From NCBI GenBank assembly GCA_963978905.1, contig OZ022258.1, positions 32,425,282 through 32,489,281 of the forward strand: 64,000 nt of DNA. Reading direction: 5' to 3'. Shown piece by piece: positions 11,302 to 25,200 of this stretch. The stretch comes from Trichostrongylus colubriformis (lineage: Eukaryota; Nematoda; Chromadorea; Rhabditida; Trichostrongylidae). Under the pieces are notes generated by a model. That model made no database searches and was not told where the DNA came from. It saw only the letters and a program-made list of their open reading frames with translations. Positions within the stretch are counted from its first letter, which is position 1. Every line of letters begins with the position of its first letter. The position numbers were made by a program, and so were the translations under genes.

Positions 11302-12655
11302 AAGGTCTTCCAACTCATGACGCCCTTTTTGAAAGCTGTTTTTTGCATGTATGGGGGTAGGTACAGGAAGCATATAACTGATGTCCATTTTTGCTGCGCG
11401 GCCCTACAAATGCTAAAAACCGAGTTGATGGTTCGATCCCCACTGAGGACAAACTTTTGCAAAAATTAGATTTTCAGTTTTTGGGCTCGTAAACATTCGA
11501 ATATGAAGGTTAAGTACAGTAATCACATTAATAACTCCGAACTGCCCTCTATATCCGGTTTCCAGCAAGTTTAACAGTCCAATTTTTTGCCCTTTCGGCG
11601 CTCATAGCACACAAACGAGGCGTTTTTGCGCGAAACGGATTCAGCATTAGTGTTCAGGAGGTCGAACTACCCCCAGGAATAAGTTTCCAGCCCAATCGAA
11701 GTTTTGACCCAAATTCGAAAATTTCAGCTGGGTATTGGTATACCTTCGACTGCACGTTCGACGAAAGAGACGACTATATCACTTGTCAGGGAATTCTCAC
11801 TATTTCTCTCGTTCAATGCTTGGTAGGTAAAGATATAGCGATAGGCATCCATGCTGTGCATATTCCATTGATTTTCATCGATTTTGTGAGTTACTCACTT
11901 CTACAAGTAGAAAGCGCACCATGTACCCATGACCTCGTCCGGTTGAGAGTCCATCGTCCATCTTTTTCGAAGTTAGGGTCAATATTTGGAATTGGCTAGA
12001 AATGTGTCCCCAAGGGTAGTTTGACCCCCTGAATACGAATATGGCATTCATTTTGTGCGAAATCGCGAATTTCAAGCGCTACGGGCTCTTTCGTGTCCAA
12101 AAAGGTCACATTACCAAATTCATTGACAATTCGTAAATAGAGCTTTTTCAGCATGCTGTCAACGAAAATCGTAGTCATTTGGCATAAACAGACATATTTG
12201 AAGATGAAACAGCGAAGGGAAAACCGAATGTAAAGCTTCGGCGGGACCGGGACTCGAACCTCCAACCCATACATCTCGTCCGGTTGAGAGTCCATCGTCG
12301 TGTCCAGTAGGCCATCCGATCCCTTCACCTTCAACTTTTCGGGGAACCTTTATGAAACTGCTACACACTTTTAGTACATCGTGGAGATAAGATTTTATTT
12401 TTTCCTGTTTTGACTTTGTTTTAGATGTGAAATAGAGGAACACCTTTAGATCTGCACATGATCAATGTTACAAGGAGGATGTGTTACTATGAGTGGGTTA
12501 AAATCGCCTTTTTGAAAAAAAAATTTTCTTTACTTCTTTTTTGGCATTTGTAGGGCCGCGCAGCAAAAATGGAAGTCAGTTATATGTTTCATGTAGATAC
12601 CCCCATATAATGGAAAAAACCGTTTTCCGAAAGCGCGTCATGACCTGAAAGACCC
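11302..12655. mobile_element. element bounded by ~115-bp inverted repeats
   Basis: 11302-11420 and 12535-12655 are inverted copies, sharing for example TTTGCTGCGCGGCCCTACAA on one side and its complement on the other, and TCATGACGC near the outer part. About 1.1 kb lies between them, including a tRNA-like stretch. No transposase is visible. This may be a large foldback or MITE-type unit. Confidence 0.55.
12240..12322 (-). repeat. tRNA-derived sequence (SINE-type or tRNA pseudogene)
   Basis: On the minus strand GGTTCGAGTCCCGG forms a B-box/T-arm and GATGGCCTACTGG resembles an A-box. The segment GATGGACTCTCAACCGGACG between them also recurs at about 11935-11955. The ends do not pair well enough to call a working tRNA. 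Confidence 0.45.
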
Positions 12656-13469
12656 CCTTGTTAGAAACAAGCATTTGAACAAGTTTTCGCGTGATAATAT
12701 CATTCGATGAGGTTGCTATTACTATGAGAATCCTCCCTATCCTATCTTATCGCAGTCCATATCATGCCTCTTATCCACGTAGATGTCACCGCTGCTCTGC
12801 TGGCTAAGTCGTAGAATGGGTGTGCGCCAGCTTGAGACGGTGGCCGCCAGCTGACTTAATTCTTTACGCGTTTGGCGCTTAACCCTCACGCCGCGGTGAT
12901 GGCACACGCTCTGCTGTTGTGGTAAGGCCTATCTACTCGCGGATGGAACCAAGACACTTATATTATCGTGAACTGTCCCTTTAATTGTGGCCTACATTTC
13001 TTTTTGAGCATTTCACTTTGAGCCGCCTGGGATATTTCACTCAAGATTATAATACGTGCTGCTTGTGTAAGTGTGCTGCCGGTTGTGTATGTAATTCTGG
13101 TACTGAAAATTGTAGTGCTAGCCAACCTCTGCATGAATAACTACATTTATTTCTTGGGCGTGAAATAACTTCATAACATATAATGAACATCAACGAAAAT
13201 GGAAAAGGATGGCACTCCTGGAATGAACTTCAATCCATGGCGTATAATAAATCTTTCAACATTCGAAACTAAGAGATATCACATCGCAATTACCGGCGAA
13301 ATTTGGACCAGTAATCCGATAGTAGTGCAGTGATGAAAATGAGAGGACCCAAAACAGTATGACATGTTGTGGCAATTATGATGAGAAAGGAGCGAATGAG
13401 ATAGACCGTCGATGGCCGGGTTCTTCCTTTTGTATGGCTGTGATTCCGCGCAGTTGCTGCGACAGTGTT

Positions 13470-13910
13470 ATGGTACCTCATATTGATTTTTCTGATCCAC
13501 CGTTGATGTTGAGGATGTTATCTAGACAGTACACATCGTACGAGTGCCTTGTATAGGGTGGACTTAAAGGCAGCGTTCGGGGAAATTCGGACGAACAGTG
13601 AAAAATGTGGTGAGTATGAAAGTCGAGGTGATCAGTTATACGATGGTGAAGAAAAAACTGAAGAAAATGGCCAAACACCCGAGAATCAGGACCCCCTTCC
13701 CACCGTTGATTCTCAACGCGGACGACCTTTCCGTCAAGAGGCAGATAGTCCAGACTATTCTTTCATTTGCATGTTGCCAAGTAAACACAAGGGAATTTCT
13801 GAAGACACGACGGTATTATTTCTGGCGTGAGCTTCAAGCTAAAACTGCGAAGGCGCGCCGCACCACCCTCGGTCATGCCGCGAGTCTTTGGCCGCTATCA
13901 CCGTGACCTA
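13470..13910. repeat. diverged copy of the 8.1-8.7 kb repeat
   Basis: It shares several short collinear blocks with 8051-8640. The frames through it (13549-13906) carry no known domain. Confidence 0.4.
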
Positions 13911-16740
13911 CCAGGAATCACGTCGCTTAAAGGTGGATCTGTCATCCAAAAGTGTCTGCTGTTAACCGTTACGCCGTCACTACAGCTCGGGGCGCGTTAT
14001 TAGACGGGGATTTCGCCTCAAAGAAAGTACTTAGGCCCATAGGTTCTATGTGAGTGACTTCTTTTAGGGGCTTCCAATAACAGAATCATCCCATATGCTG
14101 TCTTTGAGCAGGCGTATGACGTGCTTGAACAGTCACTGAGTAGTGAGGAATGGAAGCTGACGTCTGCTATCCACGATGCCACGAAAGGCTGAACACATAA
14201 ATGGCAAGGATGGCGTTTCGGCGCATATCAGGACGAAGAGGTGAGGGCTGTTGGGAATCAGGGTCATGCTTTGCATAGAGGAAAGTTTTTTAGAAATACG
14301 ACCTTTCCAAGTGGAGTCTCTGGCGCACTCGAAATTTCATGCGAGATACGAACTCCCCATCCACATCTTCTGTCCAACGACCCCCCAGTCGAGGCCTTCG
14401 GAACTATCCCCGTAGAGCTATGTAGTATCTGTTTCCATTACCTACAGGAGGTGCCAATAAAGAAAGTAATTTTTTCTCCTACACTTTTAACCCTTCTTTA
14501 GTCGAACTTCAGCAAATTCTGACGAGGTATTTCCATTCCAGAATTCAAGAGCACACCTCTTAATATCAGTAAACTCCGTAACAGCCTGCATAAGCAGGAT
14601 CGGAAGATTATTCCGAGTGAAACTTGGTGTGTCACCTCAACACCGCAAAATCGGAGATTTCGTGGCCCTCGTTCAGAGCTTTGCTGAGGTCCGTTCACTC
14701 TGGGTACCTAAGGGGATTTATATTGGGTGGTGTTCTGGAACATTCCGTTTTTTCGGATTCCCAGCGCCCTCAATTCCAAGAGCCAGAACGTGCCGTTACC
14801 ACAGAAAACCACTCCAGAGGCAGGTTCGAGGCATGAAAAGTGATACTTCGGATCATAGCAGCGTTGTCCGAGCAGCAAGAGTTCTGCGACTCCCACGAAC
14901 CGAAGAGTCAATCCTCAGGGAGCTTCTCACTAAAAGCCTACCACGGAACCTGGCTCCACTGTTTTAAGCGGACCTTGATACCGTAGGTGCGCTGAAGCCC
15001 GACTGCGCCCACTGAAAGCTCCGTATTTTGATGAAGGTGAAAGTAGTGAGTCTCAGCTTGCTCCTGTTTCATTTTGGGAATATCTTGCTCCAGAACTTTT
15101 ATCTCTTTCGTTTTCCTTTGTTTCGTAAAGATGGTGGACGTGAGCCATGAGCAAAATTACTCTTTTTAGCACCCCCTGTATATTCGAGGTGTCTTCCAAA
15201 AATGGGCGTCTACAATAATTACCACCAATACGAAATATGACAATCGACTGAAGACTTTTTTGTTTACGATAATCGATTCATCGCTCATCGGTAGAAATTT
15301 CCTTCAGAGGGGCGGGGCTTCCGAGAGATAGTCGATGAGATTTTCAAAAAAAGACTACCCTTAACCTTCCAACCCAAAATACGATTCCACGTCAGTTTTC
15401 GAAAGAGCTTCTTCTATTTACATAAATAGAAGCGCATCCATGTGCAGATTATGCGTAGCTGTATGTGCAGCTTTTTCACAATATGCTTCGATTTCTGACT
15501 AATATGGCTCGTTTGACGAGTGCAACATGCTTGAAACCAATGCATTACCGTTGAGCCACAAATGCAAAAAACTGGATGCTGTTAGGATGGCGTACGGAGT
15601 AAGAGCTATGAGTTTCACCAAGAAAGGCATTTGTCCTTGGACAGTAGGTGGACCGCAACAGGCAACTCAGCAAAAGAATGTGCTTATCATATGACTGCAA
15701 AATCATATATCCGGCACACAAAGCGTCCCTGTCTTAGCACATGCTGCTGCCCTTGACAGCGTTTCGCAGCCCTATACCGTAGTGATCTAAAAAGTGTGAG
15801 GCCATGTGGGTCTTTTGGCGCACGTTGTTTTTGAGCCTTTTTTTTATACCATTCACTAAAGTGAAACTAACGAGATAGGAAGCGTAGTTAATGTGAATTT
15901 ATTTTGAGAAATACGGTATAAAGATTTACTCCCTCCAATGTGAGTGGTGCAAATGAACAACTCATTGTCAGATACGATCACGATATCACTGCGTGATTTC
16001 AAGAGGCAGCGAGATAAAATCTACAAATGTGCAGTGCGTCATGGTGTTAATTGGAATACAATGCAAAAAGACGATGAGTAAAGAAAATGAACTCACTGCG
16101 ATGTCGTGCCCTCTAACCCTGCTCTCAGTACGATTGAATGCCATAAGTTACGTTGAAAGTCGTGCGTTAGTCCCGGTTCCCTCAAGTGCCTGAAGTAAAG
16201 GCTTCAAGAATAGTGGGGATTAATGTAATTGTGGCAGAGAAGCCGCTGCGGCGACCCTAATCAACAAAGGTCTGAATCCACCGAAAAAAAATGATTCCTT
16301 CGTAAAGGATGACCAAGAGTGAAGACAAAGTCGCGCCGATCGGAAAATTACGCGATAATTGGTCATTAGAAAGCTGCTCCTGATTCCGTATCGAAAACCA
16401 TTGGAGTGATGGGTGAAGGCAATGAAAGCTCCCCAGCCTCCGAAGACTTCCTTGTTTCTCAACTCGCAACTATACCATCACTATGACATTCACTTTTTTA
16501 ACCCTGTCTTCTGAAATGAGCGAGCTTTTGTGGCGTAAGTTATTCAGCAGTGATGTTTCTGCAGCTGATTTGGTTATTAATATGGATCAAATCAACATCT
16601 TAGGCGGCGCTTCCAAATTGAGGTTGCTGCGCTATTTTCATCGGGATGCTTAAAAAACGGAAGGTGACCAATACATAAAAGGGTATACGTGACTGGTAGT
16701 ACATTCGGTGAGTCAAAACCTAGCTAAATGGAAGATCCTA
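13911..16740. other. no supported gene; one mariner-type end near 15181
   Basis: At 15155-15181 the sequence ends in AGCACCCCCTGTATATT, the look of a Tc/mariner terminus. On the minus strand a short frame starts just inside it. The 116-codon frame at 14617-14967 (+) has no recognised domain. The remainder is unexplained. Confidence 0.4.
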
Positions 16741-16756
16741 CTTTATATAATCGGCT

Positions 16757-16800
16757 AATGTGTCTGTCGGTGTGTGTGTGTGTTTGTGTGTATGTCTGTT
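16757..16800. repeat. TG-rich microsatellite
   Basis: An imperfect (TG)n tract with scattered substitutions. Confidence 0.7.
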
Positions 16801-16889
16801 TGACCGGAAATTCATATTTCGGGTGTCAGTGAAGGTGGGATCCTGAATCTCACAGGGGGTGACAAGGGGATCCCAGCGGTTGTGGACCG

Positions 16890-17205
16890 AAAGTGATAGC
16901 AGCTGATAAGGGCTGATAAGAAGCTTCGAAAGGCTAATGTCGCCTGTTTCGCTTTTCGGGTCGATCCTAAAGCGGCGAAACTCATAGGTTTTTTGGGGGG
17001 TGGGACAGGCACGTCATTGGTGGGTGGTCCAAATTCATAGCAGCTGATAAGGGCTGATAAGGAGCATCAAAAGGCGAATGTCGCCGAATCCTTTTCGCCC
17101 TTCTAGCTAACAGTGGAATGTTCACACTCACAGGGATTACAGGGTACGGGGCCTTAATGGTGACTTTTCGAAGCTGATAACGGCTTGCAGAAGCTGATAA
17201 GAGCC
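16890..17205. repeat. TGATAA-rich imperfect tandem repeat
   Basis: Three repeat blocks each carry two CTGATAA motifs. TGATAA occurs at 16904, 16914, 17045, 17055, 17175 and 17195. The first two blocks also share AGCAGCTGATAAGGGCTGAT and a downstream GCGAATGTCGCC-like segment about 140 bp apart. Confidence 0.6.
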
Positions 17206-17209
17206 ATTG

Positions 17210-18393
17210 GGAAATGGAGAAGGGATAAAATCCGGCACACCGCTTACTACTGCGATACGACTGCTATAGTGAATGCGTCTGATGCTCAGTACCATTGGGT
17301 GAACATATTTTGTTCACGTCCTGATATCTGTTACCGATGTATCGACCACTAAATTGCCTTGCGTTCCAAATAATGGTGCATATCTTTTGATACTGCGATC
17401 TATGGATGATCAAGACACGATCTTGATCTGTGATAACAAAGCAATCTACTCATTCTCTCATGCAGTGCAGCATTAATACTGCGTATCTACCGCTAGACCA
17501 TGTAAGTACTAAATAGTGATGCATGTTTACAAAGCGATAAGCATCGATAACTGGCATATGGATAACCACCATTATGTTGGAAATAGATGCTCAGCAAATG
17601 GACAAATTGCTGATAATTGATGCAGTCGTATTCACAACCGTCGATCCCCAAACTATCTGAACTGCCAATAGTGACCACTTCAGCCCAAGGAACTGATTAG
17701 TGGATTTACACATGTCATCTAGACAACATTGATCGTCGTATCATTGTTTAAGTATCGACAGCTAAATCATGTGAACCTCTGAAAAATGGTGACTTCCTCA
17801 TCTTCGATATCGATTAATATCTATCACCTATTTGTAGAAAGATGATGCTGAGTAAAAAGTCAACAGACCATTTCCTCATTGCATGATTCTGTTATTGTGT
17901 CATTCGAGCAGTACTGTGCGATAGCTCAACTGGTTTCATGTATATCTGAAGTACCTCTTCAGTCAGCATACTTTGCCATAAACATAACTGTGAAATAATT
18001 GCCGGAACGGCTCTCTCAAATAATAAGGATTATAAGCTGGAGAATTGTTACGTAGGTAAGTGCTTGTGTGTTTTCCCTCCCGACCTAGAACTGGGAAACT
18101 GCCTTTCTCCTAACCAGTGGAGTGCTTCACAAAGACGAAGTGATACTTCTCGAAGCAGGCCGTTTTCACCGCTGAAGCCCGTGTATGGGGTTTTCGCGCT
18201 TCCAAATATGTGGTTTCTTCACCCACAGTGAACACAAATTGACTAAATGGTAACTAAGGTGCTTCAAGGGGTTCTCGATTTTACGAGATTTTGAAGGAGG
18301 ACTGTCACGTCCTTGTGATTGTGGCGGCGATGTGCCATGCGTCTAGCGGCTCGCACCTAATCCGCTAATGACTTTGACGGCTTCCTTTCGCAG
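17210..18393. other. no supported gene
   Basis: AT-rich sequence with short loosely repeated words (GATAAC, ATCGAC). I see no coding signal. Confidence 0.4.
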
Positions 18394-18683
18394 GCGCCGT
18401 TCATCCTCTACCGCTGTTGCCACTTCTTACGGTCAATTGTTCAACAATTGCTTTAAACAAAGGCAAATGCTTACGTCTACAAAAGCGTCTCATTAGCCAA
18501 CCACAAATGCTTATGGTTCAAGTTGCTAACAGCTCCCCGCAGGAGCTGCACATATATATCAGCCTCCTAAGTGAACTTCAGCAGATTAGTAAAAATGAAG
18601 AATTCATTGCCGCCTTTTCCGCACTAGAACTGTCGCCATGCAAGGCGAACATCAGCACTTCCGCCCTGAGAATGTGCATTGAG
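18394..18683 (+). CDS. candidate internal exon, unrecognised protein
   Basis: An open stretch of about 96 codons is preceded by a strong acceptor (CTTCCTTTCGCAG) and ends at GAG followed by a weak donor, GTTTGA. The middle (SPQELHIYISLLSELQQISK) looks like amphipathic helix. I do not recognise the protein and found no flanking exons with compatible domains. It could be chance. Confidence 0.3.
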
Positions 18684-19924
18684 GTTTGAACCTCACAATT
18701 TGAACACCTGTCGGTCAGTTTGAGGACCAAGCTACAGAAAGAGTTGTCTAAATACAAATTTTTGACTCATGATAATTGAAGCTATCAGTGAAAGTCTCAG
18801 GAGTGATTCCAAGAGCGATGGGCGATTTTCAACACCGTCTTTCATAATACATACATATGTCTTCGATATCTATTAGATTTGACACCTTCTGGCGAATGCC
18901 ACCCCTTGAGCATGATCATTGTCATTAGAGGGGGTCCCGTCGCTCCTCCAGTCGTGTCATGCCGTAGACTTCATAAATTTCGAGGGCGTATTTATGTTTT
19001 TGCTTAGTGCATTTACCCAGATTCCTCTCCATTTACTTCTCCTTCTTCATCAAAGTCTTACTGCTCCAAGGTAACCACTGTAACGGTTTTTTTGTGAACG
19101 CGTAACTCTAGTTTTCGATAACGTCATGGCCACCCCATTACCTGCTATTAAGTCTCTGGTAATAAACTCGTTGGTGACTGAAAATGACACTTATTTCTTT
19201 CCAAAGGGCCATTTTCTATATCTTTTGAGGAAATCGGTTCTTAACCATCCTAAAAAAGGTAAAATACGTGAAATTAAAGATTTTTGAAGAGTCTGTCAGA
19301 GAAATTTTTTCACTCCTTTTCTAGCTGAAAAATTCATCTCCTTACCACCATAATCAATAATCGTAATAATCTCGTGAAGAAAGAAAATACCTACTATTTG
19401 AATTGTATTTGTATTCGAAGGTGAAGATGAAAAAGCAGTGAGTCATTGGGGAAATCAGCACATTGGTTGTAGAGCATACACATTCAGCATGATCCTAAGA
19501 AACGGTAATATTTGAAAACCGTCGCAAAGGAATTTATCTCTTCAAAATCCCAGTGAGCTGCGCTGTACACTGCGCAGACAGTCCATGCGTGCGGCGTTCG
19601 TGGGAGCCATGTTCCTTCGTGACCAGAATGCCCTTAAAAGATGTAAATGCTGAGTAGATGAGTGATGAGTAATTGAGAGAGCTTCCGAATTCGTATTTAA
19701 AATGCGAAGGATACAAAAAAACCATGTTCGTGTACTGCGTTTAATGTTTGTGAGCTAGTTGAGAGGGCTCCTAGCCATAAGTTTCTCAATCATGGGTGTA
19801 AATATTGCTATTTAGCTCAGGAAATAAGGGGGTCTAGAGGTTTGGAAACAGCATGAGTGCAGGTGTCAAGTATAGGTAGTGCGGTAATTATCGTAGGCTT
19901 TGACCCTAACGTGGACTCCCGCAG
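18684..19924. other. no supported gene
   Basis: Sequence between two candidate exons. Only short frames occur. Confidence 0.35.
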
Positions 19925-20088
19925 GGAAAACTCACGCACTAAACGTGTTCGTGTCTCGCGTAATCCCGTAAGGCAAACATTGCAACCATTTGCAACGACC
20001 GCTCATCAAACGTGTACCGACTGTAATTGCACACAATCACCACAATTGACAGAGCATTCGCCAACTTTGAACTCGTTAAACGATTATG
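19925..20088 (+). CDS. candidate exon, unrecognised basic/Thr-rich protein
   Basis: The stretch begins after CTCCCGCAG and ends at GATTATG before GTGTGC. The reading frame is RENSRTKRVRVSRNPVRQ followed by a CTDCNC motif and a TSP-rich tail. Acceptor, donor and open frame agree, but no domain is recognised and no partner exon was found. Confidence 0.25.
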
Positions 20089-22214
20089 GTGTGCTCAGCG
20101 TATTCGCTGCTACTGTGCTCTATTTGGATGATTTCGTCGAGAGCAGCACATCCGTCAATCTATAAACATTGTGCGATTGGCTATATCCGACTGAACTCTT
20201 CTATACTAACTTATTCCAAGTCGAAAGTCGCGATTTTCAGGAAAAAGCTTAGCCATTGTAACAGCAAAATAGTTGATGGAAGTGTTGTAATAAGCACATG
20301 TATGGACCCTTGAACATGTAGTAGCCTTGACTTCCCGGAAATCTGTTGGTAATGAGCAGGTCCTATTATCAGTAGAGCACATCACATAGCTCTGATGTTA
20401 CAGTTAAAGGTACATTTCACGATAGTTTGACTATCCAGGCTCCATCCGTAAACAGTTAGCCACCCCGAAATCGAAGGGGTACTTTCATGGGACCGTAAGG
20501 ATGAAGAAGTAGTAAGCGTGCACACCCGTACATAAGACGTCACCCACCGTTTCGTGGTGGCCTGCATCCGCCATCGACTTGATCGGAGCAACAGCGATAG
20601 CAACCAGTTGGTAAAACAGGTTTCTTATCGATCGTGATAAGAGGATCATCGAAATTCTCGTAAGAAAGCAATGTTATCAAAGGAGAGGTTTCGCTGATTG
20701 AGTGATAACATCAATAGAGACCTTCGCAAAAGCCAACATACCTCTGCGCCATGATCTATGATCTCGCCTGGGCGGAAGGTCGAGAAGGCCTTATTTTGAG
20801 GGATTTGAAGGTGAACTTTGATTCCTCCTTCACTTTTGGACTTTTGGACATCCTCAGAAACTAAATGAGCGCGACGACCGACTAACATTATCGTGAATCA
20901 TGCCGATGAGGAAAAGAGGTCTGGTCATTGACAACCGTCTGCGATTCTCTTGAAAAGACGAAAAATTGGCATTTAGCCTGTACGGTAATCCATGCCTCAT
21001 CACAGCTGCTTGTTTCGGATTCAAAGAAAGACTGAATTCAGCGAAATTTGAATATCAAACAACTTCACGTGAAAGGATTACTATGGAAGAAAACAGCAAA
21101 AATAAAGGCACCATTTACCGTGCCATATTTCGTACTGCTATTACTATTAATTTATTCATGCTTATTCTTGTAAATAATAAGGTCGCCTCTCCTTCATCGG
21201 TGAGGCTGCCATGTGTAGTGTGGGCCCAGTTGTTGTATTTGCTAAAAAATGATCATCAAACAGATGCAGGTGAATGTTTGGAAACTTTACGTCGTTCTTC
21301 TGTGGCACAGATATGAGATCAAGGCACATTAAGGCACATGCCTTTTAGAAAGCCTTGCATAGCTGAGTGATCGCTTCTCGGTACCTACATATGTGCTTCC
21401 CCGAGAATGGTGTGCAAAAATCCAAAATTAACACGTTTTATTTAAAAAAATCTTTATTGGTCAGGCAGACATCCTTTGGGCAGCGTTCAGATCTCAGAGA
21501 CCCCAAGCTGCCCCTAAAGACCCTATTCTGGTATCCACGATGGACTGTGGAGAAATGAAAAAATGCGCGAATTGCTGGAAACAATGGGCCAGATGTGTCA
21601 TAATCTCCTCCCACTAATACATTTCTTATCCAAAGTTTCATCAGACACCTGACTAATAGGGAGGACGTTAATTGGTATCGTGTAGATTAGTAACAGCATC
21701 CAACTTACAACTACCACTTCCCTTCCACTAATTACGGAGGACAGACACGCAGCGGCTTCAGACCCAGGACAGTTTTGTGTCTTTAAACACGAACTTTCCA
21801 ATCGATATAAGGTCATACTTCTGATTGGATAATTTCCAAAAGCGGTGAAAAAATGTGTTGTATTTCAATTTTAGCGCCTTATCTCAGAGCTAGGTACTTC
21901 TATCGACCTTGAGGGAGTAAACAGTAGTGAAGCGACATCATGTGCACAACGCTTTGCGACGATTCCATATGAGGATGAGCTAATTTATGCACGGCTGATC
22001 AGATTTCGAGACTGACATTTGAGAAGCAAAGTCGCAATTAAGTGAGCAGGTGCCGCCAGCGTACTGTATCGCCATCGGGCGGCCAATCACAACTCCCCAC
22101 CGGGACCCCGCCCACGTTTCCTGATGCCGTTCGTGTGGCGGTAATTGCTGTGTGGTGTCGTGTTATTGTGACCCGTAGTGTCAAGTTTAATCCACTGGAT
22201 CTCCAATTCACGAA
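20089..22214. other. no supported gene; sequence upstream of the SIX gene
   Basis: It should contain the promoter of the SIX gene, but I recognise no TATA box or specific sites. The open frames at 20966-21316 and 20382-20888 lack domains. Confidence 0.35.
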
Positions 22215-25200
22215 ATGGCTGGAACTTCATTCTCAACTCAACAGGTACGCCTTGCAGTCGTGTCGTTTCAAATATTTAAGTCTTGAATGGATGGACTTTC
22301 AGCTGGACGTGATTTGCACGGCACTGTATCAGGCAAAGGATGGAGATCAACTCGTTCATCTTTTTCGAGACATCGATTCGCAAGTGCTAACCTCCGAATG
22401 GACTTCACAACCTGTTCGAATCGGTACGGCTCTATCACTTGATTACTCTGAGTTTTCAAGTATATTACTAATGGAAGTAATTTTACTAAATCAGTTCGCT
22501 GCCATGTTATGGCAAAACAGCTACACCGTTCTGAAGGTACTTGGTGTCAAAATATTGTATCTAAACAGAGAATTACAGAACATGCTTTTTGTGCTGCTAC
22601 TATGCTCCACTGTGTATGCTTGAGACTTCGGTTACCTCAATTCCCGCTCCCCCAACGGCATCACATCAATTTTTTTCTCATTATCGCTAGCTTCAAAAAG
22701 TTCAAGACCATGATATCGAGCAGTGGAAATCCGGGTCGGGTTTTTGCGACGTCCCACTTTTACAGACATATACGTTTCGAAGATGAATTTTCTGAAGCTG
22801 TTCCATGACATTACGTGGAACGTGCTGTGCCAGCCGATGTGAAGCTGGTGTGGACATGGGAACTTCTGGGAAGAATCAAGGGCGGAGAGGGTCTCCCACG
22901 AGGTTATGAGGTAGAGTTTCCCACGAGTGGAGGACCTGAATTGCTTATAATAGAACCAACTTCTACTTCATCCCAACTCTGCCCCTGCCTGCCATATCCA
23001 TCTGGTTGACTCTCCTATGCGAATTACAACTCTGTCGTGTTTCCACGATTGCATCGAATTTTAAACATTTCATCGTGCACGAATGGTTTGCTGGAAGCAC
23101 TGCCACTACATTCGTTCGCCGCTGAGTTCAGTCACACAGTAATCAAGCTCCTTACCTCTCCCAGGATAGTGGAACCATATCACCACTTGCCTGTCCATGT
23201 ACTTGCCAGTATCCGTGAATCCTTATCAGCCTAGGTTAGGATGGGAGCGCCGTACTATGTCATCACGGTACTCAGTTAAGATGCAAGTACGCACTGCGAT
23301 ATTTTAGGTATATATTTCGCTACCAAAAAACCTTTGTATCTTAAATCTGAGCAATGCCACTGAACTTCCATAACTGAGTTGATGCTCTTAAAGACGACTT
23401 TGAGCAGCCACTATAGCTCGCACTCAACTCGCAGTCAAGTTTTGAGACATATAGGCTTTTGTAGAAGAATTCCTATTTCATTTCATTCATTTCATTATAA
23501 TTCATTTCACTACAAGTTCTCGGAATGTTTGGGAGTCTATGTAAGGAAATGGTGATGGGATCTCTTAAAATCGTAAACTGCATTGTCACTTGAAGCACTC
23601 TTCCAGCCTACATTTACGCTCTCTACCATGCTGGCAATTACGATCGATTGTTCGAGGTAATTGGAAGATCTCGCTTCGATGAACGTTACTACAAAGAATT
23701 GCAAGAAATATGGTACAAAGCACGATACAAAGAGGTGAGCCGCCCCCTTCTGCGAAAAGTATATGTTATTCTTTGCTTTTAGTAGTTCTGCTATGAAGTT
23801 TTAAGATGAAATCTTCATTTCAACTTATGTTTCTTGTTTTTACATTTACAAAGCCCTAAGCCTAGCCTATTGCTTAGAAAATGTCCACTATCCTCAACCT
23901 CCTAGATTTCATTTGAATTTTCACATCCTTCACCTGCGAGTTAGGTCCCACAAAGCTTACCCAGTATGGACCATGGCTTTCCTTCGAAGTCCCCTTCACC
24001 TTGCAGCTAACAGGTCGACTGCCAAAAACTGAATCCGTCAGCGGTCTTTCCATCATTACCGGTATTGTCTGCAACTTCGCTTCGTCACGTCGGTATAGTG
24101 CATCTGGTAATCGCTGTAAGAACTTATACTTGCTCAGTAATTACGACAAAGAAAATCACTGCTTGCTCTCCCTGCCTTATTTTCACGCCATATTAACGTC
24201 CTGGAATCTAAGCTTCATTTATGACATCTTTGTGTTTTATGAAGCCCACTTTACCAGCAACTGCAGTTTTGCTGTCATTCATTGCATAGGTCTGTTCAAG
24301 AAGTCGCTTGTGTGGGGTAGAGTTGGCTGTCTTTTGCATGGTTCTGCAGGTCAGAGCGTTGTTCCTGAGTTCACCCCTTCCACAGCCTTTTGTGCTTCAA
24401 GTGCTTCAGTTCTTGGACAAGGAATCATTGAACCGTTCAAGAGCATTTCAATTACTCATGGTGATGAGTCTTTGCAATATGTGTTCTTATTGCACGAGGG
24501 TTGAATCTGTTGAATACCTCTGTTCAACGTTGTTCTCGCTGAGGCACACCATAGTATTGATGAAAAAAGACATGTGAACACTCCTCCCATCCATGAAATA
24601 TGCTGGTGTTATCTAGGGTGTGATTTCGAATAAGGTGCATTGCTGCAGTTAGGCCGCTGTCATACTCACCGCCGGCAGGACGTGGCTGCGTTCACAGGCA
24701 GCGAGGTAGAGTGGCACGGGGGAGGTGCAGAGATGACGATGCAACGAGGCAGGGTGACATAGGCGGAGACGCAGAGACACGCAGCCACGCCCTGCCGTCG
24801 GCACCGCAAAGTATGACCGCGGCCTTAACGTGTTTCATCATACGCCGATCACAAGTCGTTAAAGGCACCGAAAGGAGAGCAGTGAAAAAACAGAACTAGG
24901 AACGATGTCCATTGTAAGTAAGCCAGCCATGAAGAGATAATCTGCGGCGAAGTTCGCGTTGGAAACTTTCAGAGTTTATGTCGCGATTTCATCGCGCTTC
25001 ACTGGCCGGAATACTGCGAGGGGGGTGGAAACGTTTGCGACTGGCTGATATAGCTTCCCACCGTCTGTGACTACCCTCCAGCCTAGCATCACAGAGGAGA
25101 AGGGGAGTGGGGAAGGCGTGGGAAGGGTGTGGGGTCCTGTTTTTTTGGCGGTTTCATTGAGTTCCTTCTCTGCTGTTGCATCACATAGCGCCTCGCTTTC

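Noticed and set aside
24001..24504. 167-codon plus-strand ORF
   Set aside because: It lies inside intron 3 of the SIX gene, has no recognised domain, starts without good context and has competing open frames on both strands.
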